From Allobosea sp. Root381 (GTDB taxonomy: Bacteria > Pseudomonadota > Alphaproteobacteria > Rhizobiales > Beijerinckiaceae): DNA of 64,000 bases. The stretch's first letter is position 1; each line of letters starts with the position of its first letter. Under the pieces are notes generated by a model. That model saw nothing but the letters and a program-made list of their open reading frames with translations. It had not been told where the DNA came from and did no database searches. Where the stretch lies: positions 648,740 to 712,739 of the forward strand of contig NZ_LMJT01000001.1 of assembly GCF_001429395.1 (NCBI RefSeq), written 5' to 3'. Below are positions 63,674 through 64,000 of this stretch, one piece after another. The position numbers and the translations under genes were made by a program.

Positions 63674-64000
63674 AACTTTCTGATTTCTTTGAGGTTTTCC
63701 GGCCCCCGGTGGTACATGGGGGTGGTACCTTTGAGCCTCAAAATGCCTGAGCCTTGGCCCCATCCGAAAACCGGCACCTTCTACTGCCGGATCATCGTTC
63801 CAGCCGACCTTGCCGCTAAAGCGAGAGGCGAACGGATCAGCGTTCCGGTGTCGGGGAAGCTGCACCCGATCAAGATCGGCACCCACGCGAAGGTTAGCCT
63901 TGGCACGAAAGACCGGCCCGAAGCCAAGCGGCGCTTCGTCGAGGCCCACGACGCCATCGAGAAATTTTGGCTCACCTTGAGGAATGGCCCTAGAACCTTG
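63660..64000. mobile_element. Left edge of a tRNA-Thr-integrated element
   Basis: The change in base composition, the integrase reading away from the tRNA 3' end, and the small repeats just after the CCA are the usual signs of a genomic island, prophage or integrative conjugative element boundary. The far end and the attachment repeat are outside the window, so the element's type is unknown. Confidence 0.6.
63743..64000 (+). CDS. Tyrosine-recombinase-like integrase, N-terminal part (runs off the window)
   Basis: An open frame runs uninterrupted to the window edge, 86 codons so far. It begins MPEPWPHPKTGTFYCRIIVP followed by ADLAAKARGERISVPV and a region ending DRPEAKRRFVEAHDAIEKFW. This is the N-terminal arm-binding/DUF6538-like region of phage and genomic-island integrases, whose catalytic domain would lie beyond the edge. 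An in-frame ATG at 63716 is an alternative start. The DNA from 63660 on is visibly less GC-rich than the rest. Placement immediately after a tRNA supports a site-specific integrase. Confidence 0.75.
   Translation, partial: MPEPWPHPKTGTFYCRIIVPADLAAKARGERISVPVSGKLHPIKIGTHAKVSLGTKDRPEAKRRFVEAHDAIEKFWLTLRNGPRTL

Noticed and set aside
1..64000. CRISPR array
   Set aside because: The repeats found are inverted pairs scattered singly between genes. There are no evenly spaced direct repeats with unique spacers, and no cas genes.

Overview
The window is high-GC DNA (about two thirds G+C by eye) from the chromosome of an alphaproteobacterium. The gene order murA–DUF2948–hisD–UPF0262–low-molecular-weight phosphatase, the kdsB–pheA pair divergent from a membrane-anchored cytochrome c, and a GTTC-N7-GTTC LexA-type box point to the Hyphomicrobiales. 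The overall repertoire would suit a Bosea/Methylobacterium-like genus; the genus is inference. Genes are dense, almost all are complete, and several operons are translationally coupled by 4-base overlaps.

Layout. 0–5 kb: an M20 peptidase, then a catalase divergent from OxyR, and a LysE-type exporter. 5–15 kb: a small membrane protein, a DinB-fold protein, an FAD amine oxidoreductase, a GcvA-type LysR regulator divergent from an alpha-aminoadipate-semialdehyde dehydrogenase, then glutaryl-CoA dehydrogenase, a class III CoA-transferase and a ThDP enzyme. This looks like lysine/pipecolate/glutarate catabolism, and its gene gaps are filled with palindromic repeats. 15–22 kb: cytochrome b561 with YceI, transaldolase, an FbpA/FbpB-like ABC importer without an ATPase gene, and a double-receiver GGDEF protein. 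22–28 kb: a LysR regulator and valine/isobutyrate catabolism (mmsA, isobutyryl-CoA dehydrogenase, mmsB) with a HigBA-type toxin–antitoxin pair inside it, then nudC. 28–38 kb: pheA, kdsB, cytochrome c, the yejABEF peptide importer and deoB. 38–45 kb: a chemoreceptor coupled to a small membrane protein, then the murA–hisD housekeeping operon read leftwards.

45–52 kb holds signalling genes: an RpfF-like crotonase (candidate DSF-type fatty-acid signal synthase) followed by a membrane PAS-GGDEF-EAL protein, a MerA-like flavoprotein lacking the redox cysteines, a histidine kinase, and an XRE/S24 repressor. Then come DUF952–pyrD, a DUF6460-like membrane protein and a LuxR-type response regulator.

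54.9–63.4 kb carries the four parts of the ligase-associated DNA-damage-response set (ATP-dependent ligase, metallo-beta-lactamase exonuclease, Lhr-Core helicase, PdeM phosphoesterase), with an SGNH hydrolase, a TPR-methyltransferase and a VOC protein between them. A LexA-type box lies upstream of the ligase. The window ends at a tRNA-Thr(GGT) followed by the start of a tyrosine-recombinase-like integrase, the likely left edge of an integrated element that continues beyond the window.
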